This document shows, in pieces, positions 46,244-55,239 of a DNA stretch of 64,000 nucleotides. Source of the DNA: Streptomyces monashensis. GTDB lineage: Bacteria; Actinomycetota; Actinomycetes; Streptomycetales; Streptomycetaceae. The stretch covers positions 124,001 through 188,000 of the forward strand of contig NZ_MLYO01000055.1 in NCBI RefSeq assembly GCF_001866665.1, in the 5' to 3' direction. The translations under genes and the position numbers were made by a program. The notes below the pieces were generated by a model. It had not been told where the DNA came from, ran no database searches, and saw nothing but the letters and a program-made list of their open reading frames with translations. Numbering within the stretch: the first letter of the stretch is position 1; every line of letters starts with the position of its first letter.

Positions 46244-46606
46244 GATCTGGGCGATGTAGTCCAGAGCCTTCTGACCGGTCGCCGGGTCGGTCGACGCCTT
46301 GGCGGCCGACAGGGCCTTCAGGGTGTCGTTGACCAGCTGGTGCAGCTCCGGGTACTTCTCGAAGTGCGGGGCCTTGAAGTAGTCGCTCCACAGCACGGAG
46401 ACGTGGTGCTTCGCGAGCTCCGCGCGCTGCTCCTTGATGATGGTGGCACGCGCCTGGAAGTGGGCGTCGTCGTTGGCGGCCATCTTCTCCTGCACGGCCT
46501 TCACCGACTCCGCCTCGATGCGGGCCTGGGCCGGGTCGTAAACGCCGCAGGGCAGGTCGCAGTGGGCGCTGACCTTGACCTTGGGGGCAAACAGGCGGGA
46601 AAGCAT
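46211..46606 (-). CDS. sodN: Nickel superoxide dismutase precursor
   Basis: 131-residue precursor of NiSOD. The 14-residue leader MLSRLFAPKVKVSA precedes the nickel-hook sequence HCDLPCGVYDP, in which His1, Cys2 and Cys6 of the mature protein bind nickel after the leader is removed. The rest is the four-helix bundle. Cleavage requires SodX, encoded divergently. The nickel regulon of Streptomyces favours sodN over the iron enzyme when nickel is present. Confidence 0.98.
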   Translation of the reverse strand: MLSRLFAPKVKVSAHCDLPCGVYDPAQARIEAESVKAVQEKMAANDDAHFQARATIIKEQRAELAKHHVSVLWSDYFKAPHFEKYPELHQLVNDTLKALSAAKASTDPATGQKALDYIAQIDKIFWETKKA

Positions 46607-46751
46607 GGAGCATTCCTTCCTCGTGATCGTCTTCTCAGGTGCGACATTACTCCCTGAGGAAGGCGATTTCTCGGGTGCCCCCTAGGGCTTAGGACAAAAG
46701 TCCAGGGTGAGACTGAGACTGGTGGAGGAACGGACCGGGGAGGTGCCGGGG

Positions 46752-47186
46752 ATGCCGGAGCTGTCACAGGAGACCGAACGGGGGAGGGCCGGGGCGCCGT
46801 TCGGGCTGGCCGAGGTGACGGGACCGTCCATGGTGCCCACGCTCCGGCACGGGGACCGGCTGCTGCTGCGGTACGGGGCGGTGGTGCGGCCGGGGGACGT
46901 CGTCGTGCTGCGGCATCCGTTCCAGCAGGACCTGCTCGTCGTCAAGCGGGCCGTGGAACGGCGCGAGGGCGGCTGGTGGGTGCTCGGGGACAACCCCTAC
47001 GCGGGCGGGGACAGCACCGACTACGGGGTCGTGCCGGACGAACTGGTCCTGGGCAAGGCGTACTTCAGGTACCGGCCGCGGCCCGCCGGTCAGCGCTCGC
47101 CGCTGGCGCTGGCGCGCTGGGTCTTCTCGGCCGCGCGGCCGCTGCTGCCCGACCGGTCGGCCTCCAGGCGCTTGCGGGCCCGGTAG
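46752..47186 (+). CDS. sodX: NiSOD maturation peptidase SodX
   Basis: 144-residue S24/S26-type signal-peptidase-like protease that removes the NiSOD leader. The catalytic Ser is in GPSMVPTL and the general-base Lys in LLVVKRAV; GDNPYAGGDST lies in the later conserved block. No membrane anchor is present, fitting cytoplasmic maturation. ATG 46752 with GGGGAGG about 8 nt upstream is preferred to the GTG at 46707. Divergent from sodN, and its last 97 bp overlap the convergent CGNR gene. Confidence 0.93.
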   Translation: MPELSQETERGRAGAPFGLAEVTGPSMVPTLRHGDRLLLRYGAVVRPGDVVVLRHPFQQDLLVVKRAVERREGGWWVLGDNPYAGGDSTDYGVVPDELVLGKAYFRYRPRPAGQRSPLALARWVFSAARPLLPDRSASRRLRAR

Positions 47187-47722
47187 GCGGCCACGTTGGC
47201 GCGGGTCGCGCAGCGGTCCGAGCAGTAGCGCCGGGAGCGGTTGGTGGAGGTGTCGAGGTAGGCGTTGCGGCACGGGGCCGCCTCGCACAGGCCCAGGCGG
47301 TCGACGCCGTACTCGGTGAGGTGGAAGGCCAGGCCCATCGCCGCGATGGCCGCGTAGCCCGCGGTGGGGTTGGACGGGTGGTCGGCCAGGTGCATGTGCC
47401 ACAGCGGGCGGCCGTCCTCGTCCCGGAAGTCGTGTCCGGAGATCTGGGGGCTGACCGGGAACTCCAGGAGCAGTGAGTTCAGCAGGTCCACGGCCAGCGT
47501 CTCGTTGTCCTGGTCCGCCGCCTCGAAGACGGCGCGCAGCCGCGCCCGCACCGAGCGGAAGCGGGTGACGTCGGCGTCGGTGGCGCGCCGGGCCGTGGAG
47601 GAGTTGCCGGCGCCGAACAGCTCGCGGACGGCCTCGACCGAGGTCAGGGAGTCCTTCCCTCGCGCCGGCTCCTCGCTGTTGACGAGACGGACGGCGTAAT
47701 CCGAGTAATAGGCCAGTTCCAC
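47090..47722 (-). CDS. CGNR zinc-finger transcription factor-like protein
   Basis: 210-residue ABATE/CGNR-domain protein. The N-terminal ABATE helical domain occupies about residues 5-140; the C-terminal zinc finger is CEAAPCRNAYLD and YCSDRCATRANVAAYRARKR. Such proteins are putative stress-linked regulators. It extends 97 bp across the sodX 3' end in antiparallel orientation; the last 30 residues are low complexity and may be a recent extension. Confidence 0.85.
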   Translation of the reverse strand: MELAYYSDYAVRLVNSEEPARGKDSLTSVEAVRELFGAGNSSTARRATDADVTRFRSVRARLRAVFEAADQDNETLAVDLLNSLLLEFPVSPQISGHDFRDEDGRPLWHMHLADHPSNPTAGYAAIAAMGLAFHLTEYGVDRLGLCEAAPCRNAYLDTSTNRSRRYCSDRCATRANVAAYRARKRLEADRSGSSGRAAEKTQRASASGER

Positions 47723-47828
47723 TTGTAGTCCTTACCGGGGCGCTCTATGGTCGTGTCTGCGGTCGGGTAACAGCCGGTCGTGCATCCAGGGTATTACGCA
47801 CGCCTTGTGGGCAAGGGGGACGGATCCG

Positions 47829-48587
47829 ATGACGACGAGCACGGGAACCGACTGGGCCGCCTGGCAGCAGAGCTGGGACCGGCAGCAGGAGTGGTACATG
47901 CCGGACCGCGAGGAGCGGTTCCGGATCATGCTCGACATGGTGGAGGCGCTGGTCGGGACGGCCCCGCGGGTCCTCGACCTCGCGTGCGGCACCGGCAGCA
48001 TCACCGCCCGGCTGCTGGCCCGCTTCCCGGAGGCGACCAGCACCGGCGTCGACCTCGACCCGGCCCTGCTCGCGATCGCGCGCGGCACCTTCGCGGGCGA
48101 CGCGCGGGTCTCCTTCGTCACCGCCGACCTCAAGGACCCGGCGTGGCCGGCGAGGCTGCCCTACGGCTCCTACGACGCCGTCCTCACCGCCACGGCCCTG
48201 CACTGGCTGCACAGCGAACCCCTCGCGGCCCTCTACGGTCAGGTCGCGGGGCTGGTCCGCGACGGCGGTGTCTTCATGAACGCGGACCACATGATCGACG
48301 AGGGCACGCCCCGGATCAACGCGGCCGAGCGCGCCCAGCGGCATGCCCGGATGGATCAGGCCAAGCGGGACGGCGTCGCCGACTGGGCCGAGTGGTGGCG
48401 GACGGCGGCGGCCGACCCGGTGCTCGCGGAGCCCACCGCCCGTCGCTTCGAGATCTACGGCGAGCACGCCGACGGCGACACGCCCTCGGCCGCCTGGCAC
48501 GCGCGCACACTGCTGGCGCGGGGCTTCGGCGAGGCGCGGCCGGTGTGGTGCTCGCCGTCGGACACGTTGCTGCTCGCCGTGAAGTAG
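47829..48587 (+). CDS. SAM-dependent methyltransferase (class I)
   Basis: 252-residue Rossmann-fold methyltransferase with motif I VLDLACGTGSITARLL, motif II GVDLDPALLAIARG and DAVLTATALHWLH as post-motif II. The WWRTAAADPVLAEP segment is characteristic of small-molecule methyltransferases; substrate unknown. GGGGGA precedes ATG 47829. A strong hairpin follows. Confidence 0.87.
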   Translation: MTTSTGTDWAAWQQSWDRQQEWYMPDREERFRIMLDMVEALVGTAPRVLDLACGTGSITARLLARFPEATSTGVDLDPALLAIARGTFAGDARVSFVTADLKDPAWPARLPYGSYDAVLTATALHWLHSEPLAALYGQVAGLVRDGGVFMNADHMIDEGTPRINAAERAQRHARMDQAKRDGVADWAEWWRTAAADPVLAEPTARRFEIYGEHADGDTPSAAWHARTLLARGFGEARPVWCSPSDTLLLAVK

Positions 48588-48599
48588 ACCGTGCAGGGC

Positions 48600-48638
48600 G
48601 GCGAGGGGCGGTACGGGAGATCCGTACCGCCCCTCGCC
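48600..48638. terminator. Convergent terminator (methyltransferase / ABC operon)
   Basis: Perfect 17-bp stem (48600-48616 with 48622-48638), 5-nt loop, between the convergent methyltransferase and ABC ATPase genes; it can serve both strands. Confidence 0.85.
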
Positions 48639-48649
48639 GCGTCACCTGC

Positions 48650-49459
48650 TCACAGCACCTTGGACAGGAACGACTGCGTCCGCTCGTGCTGAGGGTTGGT
48701 CAGGACGTCCCGCGGATGGCCGGATTCGACCACCACGCCCTCGTCCATGAAGACCAGGCTGTCGCCCACCTCGCGGGCGAAGCCCATCTCGTGGGTGACG
48801 ACGACCATCGTCATGCCGGACTCGGCGAGGTCGCGCATGACGTCCAGGACGTCACCGACCAGCTCCGGGTCCAGGGCCGAGGTGGGCTCGTCGAACAGCA
48901 TCAGCTTCGGGTCCATGGCGAGCGCCCGGGCGATCGCCACCCGCTGCTGCTGGCCGCCGGAGAGCTGCGAGGGGTAGTGCCCGGCCCGGTCGGCCAGGCC
49001 CACGCGCTCCAGCAGCTGCATGGCCCGCTCCTTGGCCTGCGCCTTGCCGGCCCCCTTGACCTGGACCGGCGCCTCCATGACGTTCTCCACGGCCGTCATG
49101 TGCGGGAACAGGTTGAAGCGCTGGAAGACCATGCCGATGTCCCGGCGCTTCATGGCGACCTCGCGGTCGCGCAGCTCGTACACCTTGTCGCCCTGCTGGC
49201 GGTAGCCGACCAGCTCGCCGTCGACGTACAGCCGGCCGGCGTTGATCTTCTCGAGATGGTTGATGCACCTGAGGAACGTGCTCTTGCCGGAGCCGGAGGG
49301 GCCGATGAGGCAGAACACCTCGCCCGGCTTCACCTCCAGGTCGATGCCCTTGAGCACTTCGACATGGCCGAAGGACTTGTGCACGCCCTGCGCCCTGACC
49401 ATCGGGACGCCGCTCTTCACGGGGGCGGCGCTCTCGGTCTTGTTCAGCTCGTCGCTCAT
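48650..49459 (-). CDS. Amino-acid ABC transporter ATPase (GlnQ-type)
   Basis: 269-residue ATPase with Walker [10 protein letters not shown], signature LSGGQQQR, Walker [13 protein letters not shown] and H-loop VVTHEMGF. The first 20 residues are a non-conserved extension. The polar amino-acid subtype is suggested by the [19 protein letters not shown] start. ATG 49459 overlaps the stop of the permease (ATGA), so it is coupled to it. Confidence 0.93.
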   Translation of the reverse strand: MSDELNKTESAAPVKSGVPMVRAQGVHKSFGHVEVLKGIDLEVKPGEVFCLIGPSGSGKSTFLRCINHLEKINAGRLYVDGELVGYRQQGDKVYELRDREVAMKRRDIGMVFQRFNLFPHMTAVENVMEAPVQVKGAGKAQAKERAMQLLERVGLADRAGHYPSQLSGGQQQRVAIARALAMDPKLMLFDEPTSALDPELVGDVLDVMRDLAESGMTMVVVTHEMGFAREVGDSLVFMDEGVVVESGHPRDVLTNPQHERTQSFLSKVL

Positions 49460-50388
49460 GCGCTCACCGCTCCCTTCGGCCGGCCCAGCGAGAACATGTT
49501 CGCCTTCACCTTCTGCCACGGGGTCGGCGGCAGGCTGCGGCTGGAGCCGCGGGCGTAGTACCGCTCGATGTAGTACTGGCCGACGCTCAGGATGGACGTC
49601 ATGATCAGGTACCAGGCCGCGGCGAGGAAGTACATCTCCACCGGGGCGCCGGAGTTCTGGCCGATGTCCTGGGCGTAGCGGAACAGTTCGGGATACTGGA
49701 CGGCCGCCACGAGCGAGGTCGTCTTCAGCATGTTGATGACCTCGTTGCCCGTCGGCGGCACGATCACCCGCATCGCCTGCGGGATGATCACCCGGCGCAG
49801 GGTCCTGGCGTGGCTCATGCCGAGCGCGTGGGCCGCCTCGGTCTGGCCCTCGTCCACCGCGAGCAGGCCCGCCCGGCAGATCTCGGCCATGTACGCCGCC
49901 TCGTTCAGACCCAGGCCGAGCAGCGCCGTCAGCAGCGGCGTCATGAAGTTCGACCAGTAGTCCTTGTAGAACGGCATCAGGTTGATGTACTCGAAGACCA
50001 GGCCCAGGTTGAACCAGAGGAACAGCTGGACCAGGACCGGGGTGCCGCGGAAGAACCAGATGTAGAACCAGGCGATCGACGAGGTCACCGGGTTCCTCGA
50101 CAGCCGCATGATCGCGAGGACGATGCCGCCGACGATGCCGATCAGCATCGACAGGACGGTCAGCAGGAGGGTCTTGCCGACACCGGTCATGATCCGGTGG
50201 TCGAAGAAGTACTCCGGCACCGCATGCCAGTTGATCTTGCCCTGGCCGAAGGCGTAGATGATCGCGACGAGGATCGCGATGGCCACGACGGCGGTGACGT
50301 AGCGTCCGTAGTGCCGGACCGGGATGGCCTTGATGGCCTCCGGTCGGGCCGCGGGTGCCGCCCCGGCCGTCTTCTCGTTGTCAGTCAC
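49456..50388 (-). CDS. Amino-acid ABC transporter permease
   Basis: 310-residue permease of the His/Glu/Gln family, with a long N-terminal cytoplasmic extension, about five or more transmembrane helices and an EAA motif ([27 protein letters not shown]-like, about residues 188-215, [21 protein letters not shown] region, split). GTG 50388 with GAGG 8 nt upstream. Lies between the binding protein and ATPase genes in a three-gene operon. Confidence 0.92.
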   Translation of the reverse strand: MTDNEKTAGAAPAARPEAIKAIPVRHYGRYVTAVVAIAILVAIIYAFGQGKINWHAVPEYFFDHRIMTGVGKTLLLTVLSMLIGIVGGIVLAIMRLSRNPVTSSIAWFYIWFFRGTPVLVQLFLWFNLGLVFEYINLMPFYKDYWSNFMTPLLTALLGLGLNEAAYMAEICRAGLLAVDEGQTEAAHALGMSHARTLRRVIIPQAMRVIVPPTGNEVINMLKTTSLVAAVQYPELFRYAQDIGQNSGAPVEMYFLAAAWYLIMTSILSVGQYYIERYYARGSSRSLPPTPWQKVKANMFSLGRPKGAVSA

Positions 50389-50424
50389 GGGTGTTGCCTC
50401 TCGGTGGCCGCTTGTCTGCGCGGG

Positions 50425-51381
50425 TCACTTGCCGCCGTTGATCACGGACTGCTTGACGGCGCCGTCCTGGGCGCCCCACTTCTGGAGGATCTTCGCGTAC
50501 TCGCCGTTCTTGATGATCGCGTTCATCGCGGCCTGGAGGGCGTCGCGCAGCTGCGTGGCCTCCTTGGAGACGGCGATGCCGTACGGGGCCGCCTCGACCT
50601 GCTGGCCGACGGTCTGGAAGTCCTTGCCGCCGCCGGAGGTCTTCACCGCGTACGCGGCCACCGGGAAGTCGGAGGAGGCGGCGTCCACACCGCCCGAGCG
50701 CAGCCGGGTCTGGGACTGCTGGTCGTCGTCGAAGGGCTCGATGGAGAGCTTCTTGCCGCCCGGACACTTCTTGGCCTCCTGCTTGGCCAGGTCCTCCGAG
50801 ACGGTGCCGCGCTCGACGGCGATCTTCTTGCCGCACAGGTCCGCCCAGCCGGTGATGCCCTGGGTTTCGCCCTTGCGCGTGTAGATCGAGACGCCGGCGG
50901 TCAGGTAGTCCACGAAGTCGACGCCCTCGCCGACCTTCTTGCCCGTGTCGGGGTCGACGCCCTGCTGGCGGTTCTTGTTGTCCGTCATCGCGGACATCGC
51001 GATGTCGTAGCGGCCCGAGCGCAGACCGGTGAGCAGGCCGTCGAAGGTGCCGTTCTCGAAGGTCAGCTTCACGCCGAGCTGCTTGCCCAGGGCGGCCGCG
51101 AGGTCGGGGTCGAGGCCGGTGACGTTGCCGGAGGAGTCCTTGAACTCCACGGGGGCGTACGCGATGTCCGATCCGACCTTTATCTCGCCCTTGTTCCGGA
51201 TGTCGGCCGGAAGCTTGCTGCCGAGCGGGGCGCCGGCGGAGGAGGCGCCGGAGTCCTTGCTCTTGTCCTTGGTCTGGTCACCGCAGCCGGTGAGCAGCAG
51301 GGCGCCTGCGACCGCGATCGCACCCACCGCTGCCAGACGGGAGTGCGCGGCGGTGGTACGACGGGTGGAACGTGCGGTCAT
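50425..51381 (-). CDS. Amino-acid ABC transporter substrate-binding lipoprotein
   Basis: 318-residue periplasmic-type binding protein (SBP_bac_3, type 2 fold). The lipoprotein signal peptide ends in LLLTGCGD, giving a lipid-anchored Cys. Conserved strands include AYAPVEFKD and DPDLAAALGK. The ligand is probably a polar amino acid (glutamate/glutamine/basic type not separable). ATG 51381 with GGAGG upstream. First gene of the operon; the upstream 600-bp gap carries its promoter. Confidence 0.93.
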   Translation of the reverse strand: MTARSTRRTTAAHSRLAAVGAIAVAGALLLTGCGDQTKDKSKDSGASSAGAPLGSKLPADIRNKGEIKVGSDIAYAPVEFKDSSGNVTGLDPDLAAALGKQLGVKLTFENGTFDGLLTGLRSGRYDIAMSAMTDNKNRQQGVDPDTGKKVGEGVDFVDYLTAGVSIYTRKGETQGITGWADLCGKKIAVERGTVSEDLAKQEAKKCPGGKKLSIEPFDDDQQSQTRLRSGGVDAASSDFPVAAYAVKTSGGGKDFQTVGQQVEAAPYGIAVSKEATQLRDALQAAMNAIIKNGEYAKILQKWGAQDGAVKQSVINGGK

Positions 51382-51982
51382 CGTGGGTCCTCCGGCGGAT
51401 GGGAAGAGATGAAGAAGCACCGGTGGGTCGACTGGAACACACACCTTCGGGTGTCACGACCTCGCGGGTTTACGGCATCTTGCCATTCGGACTGCGCCAT
51501 TCGAGGTGGCGACTATGTCAAAATCGCATAACGGGTGACCCCCCGAACCGCATCAGGTCGGCACAGCAGCGTCGTTGGCCGCCGGACCATCTGCGGAAGT
51601 CCAGCACTTACGCCGGAAAATCTTCGGCGCATCTCACGATGTGGTCCATGCGTCTACCCGCGTAGCGGTGGCGGTGTGCCTGGCTGCGGGCCCGGTGGTG
51701 GGCCCGGTGCTGCGCTCTTGGGGCGGACGTCAGCCTCGTGTCATCCGCGTGTGGCTCTCTGGTCGTCAGATGTGACCTTGGACCTAATGGACTCGTCGTG
51801 GGCACCGTCCGTCCGGTAAGAAGGTTCTTTACACCCCTCATCCGGGGCTCAGGGCGCGTGTGCGGCGCGCCCGTCGCGTATGTGCTCGTACGTATCAGCA
51901 ATCGGGCCGTACGCGGTGCCCGCCCACCCCTCACCAGGAGTGGTCGACCCTCAAACCATGCATACCTAAGGGGTAAGACAAA
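51382..51982. other. Long intergenic region
   Basis: About 600 bp between the divergent ABC operon and malic enzyme genes. It contains a direct repeat GCCATTCG around 51482-51505 near the ABC promoter region and TTGACA on the minus strand near 51517-51522, but no convincing operator or gene. Small frames within it are not supported. Confidence 0.45.
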
Positions 51983-53206
51983 GTGGCAGCGGAGATCGTC
52001 AATCCTCGCAGCGACAGCGATACGGATCAGGACACCGGGGCCGAGCCCCTCGAGTCCTTCGATCCCGCGTTCGCGCTGCACCGCGGCGGCAAGATGGCCG
52101 TGCAGGCCACCGTGCCGGTCCGCGACAAGGACGACCTTTCCCTCGCGTACACGCCCGGCGTCGCGCGCGTGTGCACCGCGATCGCGGAGCAGCCGGAGCT
52201 GGTCAACGACTACACGTGGAAGTCCAACGTGGTCGCCGTCGTGACCGACGGCACGGCCGTGCTCGGGCTCGGGGACATCGGTCCCCAGGCCTCCCTCCCC
52301 GTGATGGAGGGCAAGGCGATCCTTTTCAAGCAGTTCGGCGGTGTCGACGCGGTCCCGATCGCGCTCGACTGCACGGGCGTGGACGAGATCGTCGAGACCG
52401 TCGTCCGGCTGGCTCCGTCCTTCGGCGGCGTGAACCTGGAGGACATCTCGGCGCCCCGGTGCTTCGAGATCGAGAAGCGGCTCCAGGAGCGCCTCGACAT
52501 CCCGGTCTTCCACGACGACCAGCACGGCACGGCCGTCGTGACGCTCGCGGCGCTGCGCAACGCGGCGAAGCTGAGCGGCCGGGAGATCGGCGACCTGCGG
52601 GCCGTCATCTCGGGCGCCGGCGCGGCCGGTGTGGCCATCGCCAAGATGCTGATCGGGGCCGGCGTCGGGGACGTGGCCCTCACGGACCGCAAGGGCGTCA
52701 TCTCGGCCGACCGGGAGGACCTCACCCCGGTCAAGCGCGAGGTGGCCGGCTTCACCAACAAGGCGGGCATCACCGGCACGCTGGAGGACGCCCTCGCGGG
52801 CGCCGACGTCTTCATCGGCGTCTCCGGCGGTACGGTGCCCGAGGCGGCCGTGGCCTCCATGGCCGAGGGCGCCTTCGTGTTCGCGATGGCCAACCCGAAC
52901 CCCGAGGTGCACCCGGACGTCGCGCACCAGTACGCGGCGGTCGTCGCCACCGGGCGCTCGGACTTCCCGAACCAGATCAACAACGTGCTGGCGTTCCCGG
53001 GCATCTTCGCGGGGGCGCTCCAGGTGCGGGCCACCCGGATCACCGAGGGCATGAAGATCGCCGCCGCGGAGGCGCTGGCCGCCGTGGTGGGTGACGACCT
53101 CGCCGCCGACTACGTGATCCCGTCGCCGTTCGACGAGCGGGTCGCCCCGGCGGTGACCGCGGCGGTGGCCGCGGCCGCCCGCGCCGAAGGGGTCGCGCGC
53201 CTCTAG
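51983..53206 (+). CDS. NAD(P)-dependent malic enzyme
   Basis: 407-residue decarboxylating malic enzyme converting malate to pyruvate and CO2. Malate and metal-binding motifs (AYTPGVARVC, FGGVNLEDI, FHDDQHGTAVVTLAAL) are present, with the dinucleotide loop SGAGAAGVA around residues 212-220. GTG 51983 follows AAGGGG (51968-51973). Cofactor choice (NAD or NADP) is not determined. A perfect hairpin follows the gene. Confidence 0.94.
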   Translation: MAAEIVNPRSDSDTDQDTGAEPLESFDPAFALHRGGKMAVQATVPVRDKDDLSLAYTPGVARVCTAIAEQPELVNDYTWKSNVVAVVTDGTAVLGLGDIGPQASLPVMEGKAILFKQFGGVDAVPIALDCTGVDEIVETVVRLAPSFGGVNLEDISAPRCFEIEKRLQERLDIPVFHDDQHGTAVVTLAALRNAAKLSGREIGDLRAVISGAGAAGVAIAKMLIGAGVGDVALTDRKGVISADREDLTPVKREVAGFTNKAGITGTLEDALAGADVFIGVSGGTVPEAAVASMAEGAFVFAMANPNPEVHPDVAHQYAAVVATGRSDFPNQINNVLAFPGIFAGALQVRATRITEGMKIAAAEALAAVVGDDLAADYVIPSPFDERVAPAVTAAVAAAARAEGVARL

Positions 53207-53220
53207 GACGCACGCCTGCC

Positions 53221-53262
53221 GACGCGACTGGCCCCGCCTGCCGAGGCGGGGCCAGTCGCGTC
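53221..53262 (+). terminator. Malic enzyme terminator
   Basis: Perfect 19-bp stem (53221-53239 with 53244-53262), GCCG loop, 14 bp after the stop. Confidence 0.88.
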
Positions 53263-53382
53263 AGGGGGCTCCGTACGGCGCCGGCGCGCGGCCTGCGCCG
53301 CACGGGTGCCGGTGTGCAAGAGGGCATGTGTCACAGGGGTGCCTGGTTCCCTCGGCTGATCCACGCACCTATCGTCGGGCCC

Positions 53383-54348
53383 ATGTTCGCTGTCTACGCC
53401 GCCCGAATCGACCGCGACCAGCCGCTCACCGGCCTTGAGTTGGGGGAGCGTCCGGCTCCCGAGGCCAGGCCCGGCTGGAGCACGATCGATGTGCGCGCCG
53501 CCTCCCTCAACCACCACGACCTCTGGTCCCTGCGCGGCGTCGGCCTCCCCGAGGGCCGGCTGCCGATGATCCTCGGCTGCGACGCCGCCGGGGTCGACGC
53601 GGACGGCAACGAGGTCGTCCTGCACTCCGTCATCGGCCAGACCGGCCACGGCGTCGGCCCGGACGAGCCGCGCTCCATCCTCACGGAGCGCTATCAGGGC
53701 ACCTTCGCCGAGCAGGTCGCCGTACCGACCTGGAACGTGCTGCCCAAGCCCAAGGAGCTGTCCTTCGCCGAGGCGGCCTGTCTGCCCACCGCGTGGCTCA
53801 CGGCCTACCGGATGCTGTTCACCAACGCCGGGGTACGGCCCGGTGACTCGGTCCTCGTGCAGGGCGCGGGCGGCGGGGTCGCCACGGCCGCCATCGTGCT
53901 CGGCAAGGCGGCGGGGCTGCGCGTCTTCGCCACCAGCCGGGACGAGGCGAAGCGGAAGCGGGCCCTGGAGCTGGGGGCCGTGGAGGCCGTGGAGTCCGGG
54001 GCGCGGCTGCCGCAGCGGGTGGACGCCGTGATCGAGACCGTGGGCGCGGCCACCTGGTCGCACTCGGTGAAGTCCCTGCGGCCCGGCGGGACGATCGTCA
54101 TCTCCGGGGCGACGAGTGGCGACCGGCCCTCGCACGCCGAGCTGACCCGGATCTTCTTCCTGGAGCTGAAGGTCGTCGGCTCGACCATGGGCACCAAGGA
54201 GGAGCTGGAGGACCTGCTCTCCTTCTGCGCCACGACCGGCGTACGGCCCGTCATCGACGAGGAGCTGCCGCTGGACCGGGCCCGTGAGGGCTTCGAGCGG
54301 CTGGCGTCGGGCGAGCAGTTCGGGAAGATCGTGCTGACCGGTTCCTGA
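53383..54348 (+). CDS. Zinc-type alcohol dehydrogenase/quinone oxidoreductase-like protein
   Basis: 321-residue MDR-family reductase with the nucleotide loop VLVQGAGGGVATAAIVL and the N-terminal GroES-like domain. Catalytic zinc ligands typical of zinc alcohol dehydrogenases are not clearly present, favouring the quinone oxidoreductase subgroup. TATCGT (53370-53375) lies 7 bp before ATG 53383, indicating a leaderless transcript. The longer upstream frame is unsupported. Confidence 0.9.
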   Translation: MFAVYAARIDRDQPLTGLELGERPAPEARPGWSTIDVRAASLNHHDLWSLRGVGLPEGRLPMILGCDAAGVDADGNEVVLHSVIGQTGHGVGPDEPRSILTERYQGTFAEQVAVPTWNVLPKPKELSFAEAACLPTAWLTAYRMLFTNAGVRPGDSVLVQGAGGGVATAAIVLGKAAGLRVFATSRDEAKRKRALELGAVEAVESGARLPQRVDAVIETVGAATWSHSVKSLRPGGTIVISGATSGDRPSHAELTRIFFLELKVVGSTMGTKEELEDLLSFCATTGVRPVIDEELPLDRAREGFERLASGEQFGKIVLTGS

Positions 54349-54386
54349 GTCCGGCCGGTCGGTCGACCGTCATGCCCATTCCGTCA

Positions 54387-54431
54387 TGTCAACTCTGGTT
54401 GACATGACGGCTATGTCAACGTAAGTTGACA
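54387..54431. promoter_or_regulatory. Twin TGTCAAC-N4-GTTGACA operators overlapping the promoter
   Basis: Two perfect 7-4-7 palindromes: TGTCAAC-TCTG-GTTGACA (54387-54404) and TGTCAAC-GTAA-GTTGACA (54414-54431), 27 bp apart. Between them TTGACA (54399-54404), a 17-bp spacer and TAAGTT (54422-54427) form a promoter overlapped by both copies, 6 bp before the ATG 54434, so the small HTH gene should be autoregulated and leaderless. Confidence 0.88.
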
Positions 54432-54433
54432 TC

Positions 54434-54643
54434 ATGACCGATGCAACCGATCTCGCCGAGCGTGCCGGTGACCGCGACCCGCGGGTGGGGCTGCGGGCCG
54501 TCGCCGCACTGCGCAGGCTGCTGGAGCAGCTGGAGGCGGTGCAGGTGCGCAGTGCGCGCAATCAGGGCTGGTCGTGGCAGGAGATCGCCGCGGAGCTGGG
54601 TGTCAGCAGGCAGGCCGTCCACAAGAAGCACGGGAGGCAGTGA
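54434..54643 (+). CDS. Small HTH regulator (autoregulated)
   Basis: 69-residue basic protein, an N-terminal helical segment followed by a helix-turn-helix near the C-terminus (WSWQEIAAELGVSRQAVHKK). The HTH resembles small phage-type or Xre-like regulators. It has no other domain. The twin palindromes in its promoter are the most likely binding sites. Overlaps the next gene by 1 bp (TGATG), so it is coupled to it. Confidence 0.82.
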   Translation: MTDATDLAERAGDRDPRVGLRAVAALRRLLEQLEAVQVRSARNQGWSWQEIAAELGVSRQAVHKKHGRQ

Positions 54644-55179
54644 TGTTCGAACGCTTCACCAAGGACGCCCGCGAGGTCGTCGTGGGCGCGGTCGGCCACT
54701 GCGAGCGTGCGGGGGAGCGGACCGTGGGCGCCGAGCATCTGCTGCTCGCCCTTCTCGACCGGGACACCGGCCGTGCGTCGACCGCGCTGGCCGCGCTCGG
54801 GCTCGCGCAGCGCAAGGCCTCCGTGCGGGAGGCGCTGGACGAGGCCCGGCGGCGCGCCGGGCTGTCGCGGGCCGACACGGATGCGCTCGCGGGTCTCGGG
54901 ATCGACGTGTCCGAGATCGTCTCCCGGGTCGAGGAGGCACACGGCGTCGGCGCGATGTCCGGCAGCCGTACGGACCGGGGCCGCCGGCCGGGCCGGCGCT
55001 CCTTCGACCGGGGCGCGAAGGACGTCCTGGAGGGCGCCCTGCGCAGTGCCGTCGGCCGCCGAGATGGCCATATCAGCGACGAACACATCCTGCTGTCCCT
55101 GACGATTCGTCCCGGGGTCGCGGGCGAGGTCCTGGCGGACCACGGGGTGACGTACGAGACGGTGCAGGGCGTGCTGTGA
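54643..55179 (+). CDS. Clp N-terminal-domain protein without ATPase
   Basis: 178-residue protein with two Clp_N repeats (about 2-72 and 115-178; first repeat contains FTKDAREVVVGAVGHCERAGE, split, and GAEHLLLALLD). The AAA+ domains of ClpC/ClpA are missing. Such Clp_N-only proteins may bind ClpC partners or adaptors, or simply proteins of unknown function. Translationally coupled to the small HTH regulator. Confidence 0.88.
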   Translation: MFERFTKDAREVVVGAVGHCERAGERTVGAEHLLLALLDRDTGRASTALAALGLAQRKASVREALDEARRRAGLSRADTDALAGLGIDVSEIVSRVEEAHGVGAMSGSRTDRGRRPGRRSFDRGAKDVLEGALRSAVGRRDGHISDEHILLSLTIRPGVAGEVLADHGVTYETVQGVL

Positions 55180-55192
55180 CGGCCTTGCCCGC

Positions 55193-55227
55193 CCGGAGGG
55201 GTGGGCCTCCTCGGGGCGCCCCTCCGG
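55193..55227. terminator. Convergent terminator
   Basis: Nine-bp stem (55193-55201 with 55219-55227) with a GC-rich inner region, in the 60-bp gap between the convergent Clp_N and PadR genes. Confidence 0.5.
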
Positions 55228-55239
55228 CCGGAGGCTCCG

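Noticed and set aside
51535-51819. 94-codon plus-strand frame in the long intergenic region
   Set aside because: No ribosome site, no conserved motif and Ser/Arg/Pro-rich composition; kept as non-coding.
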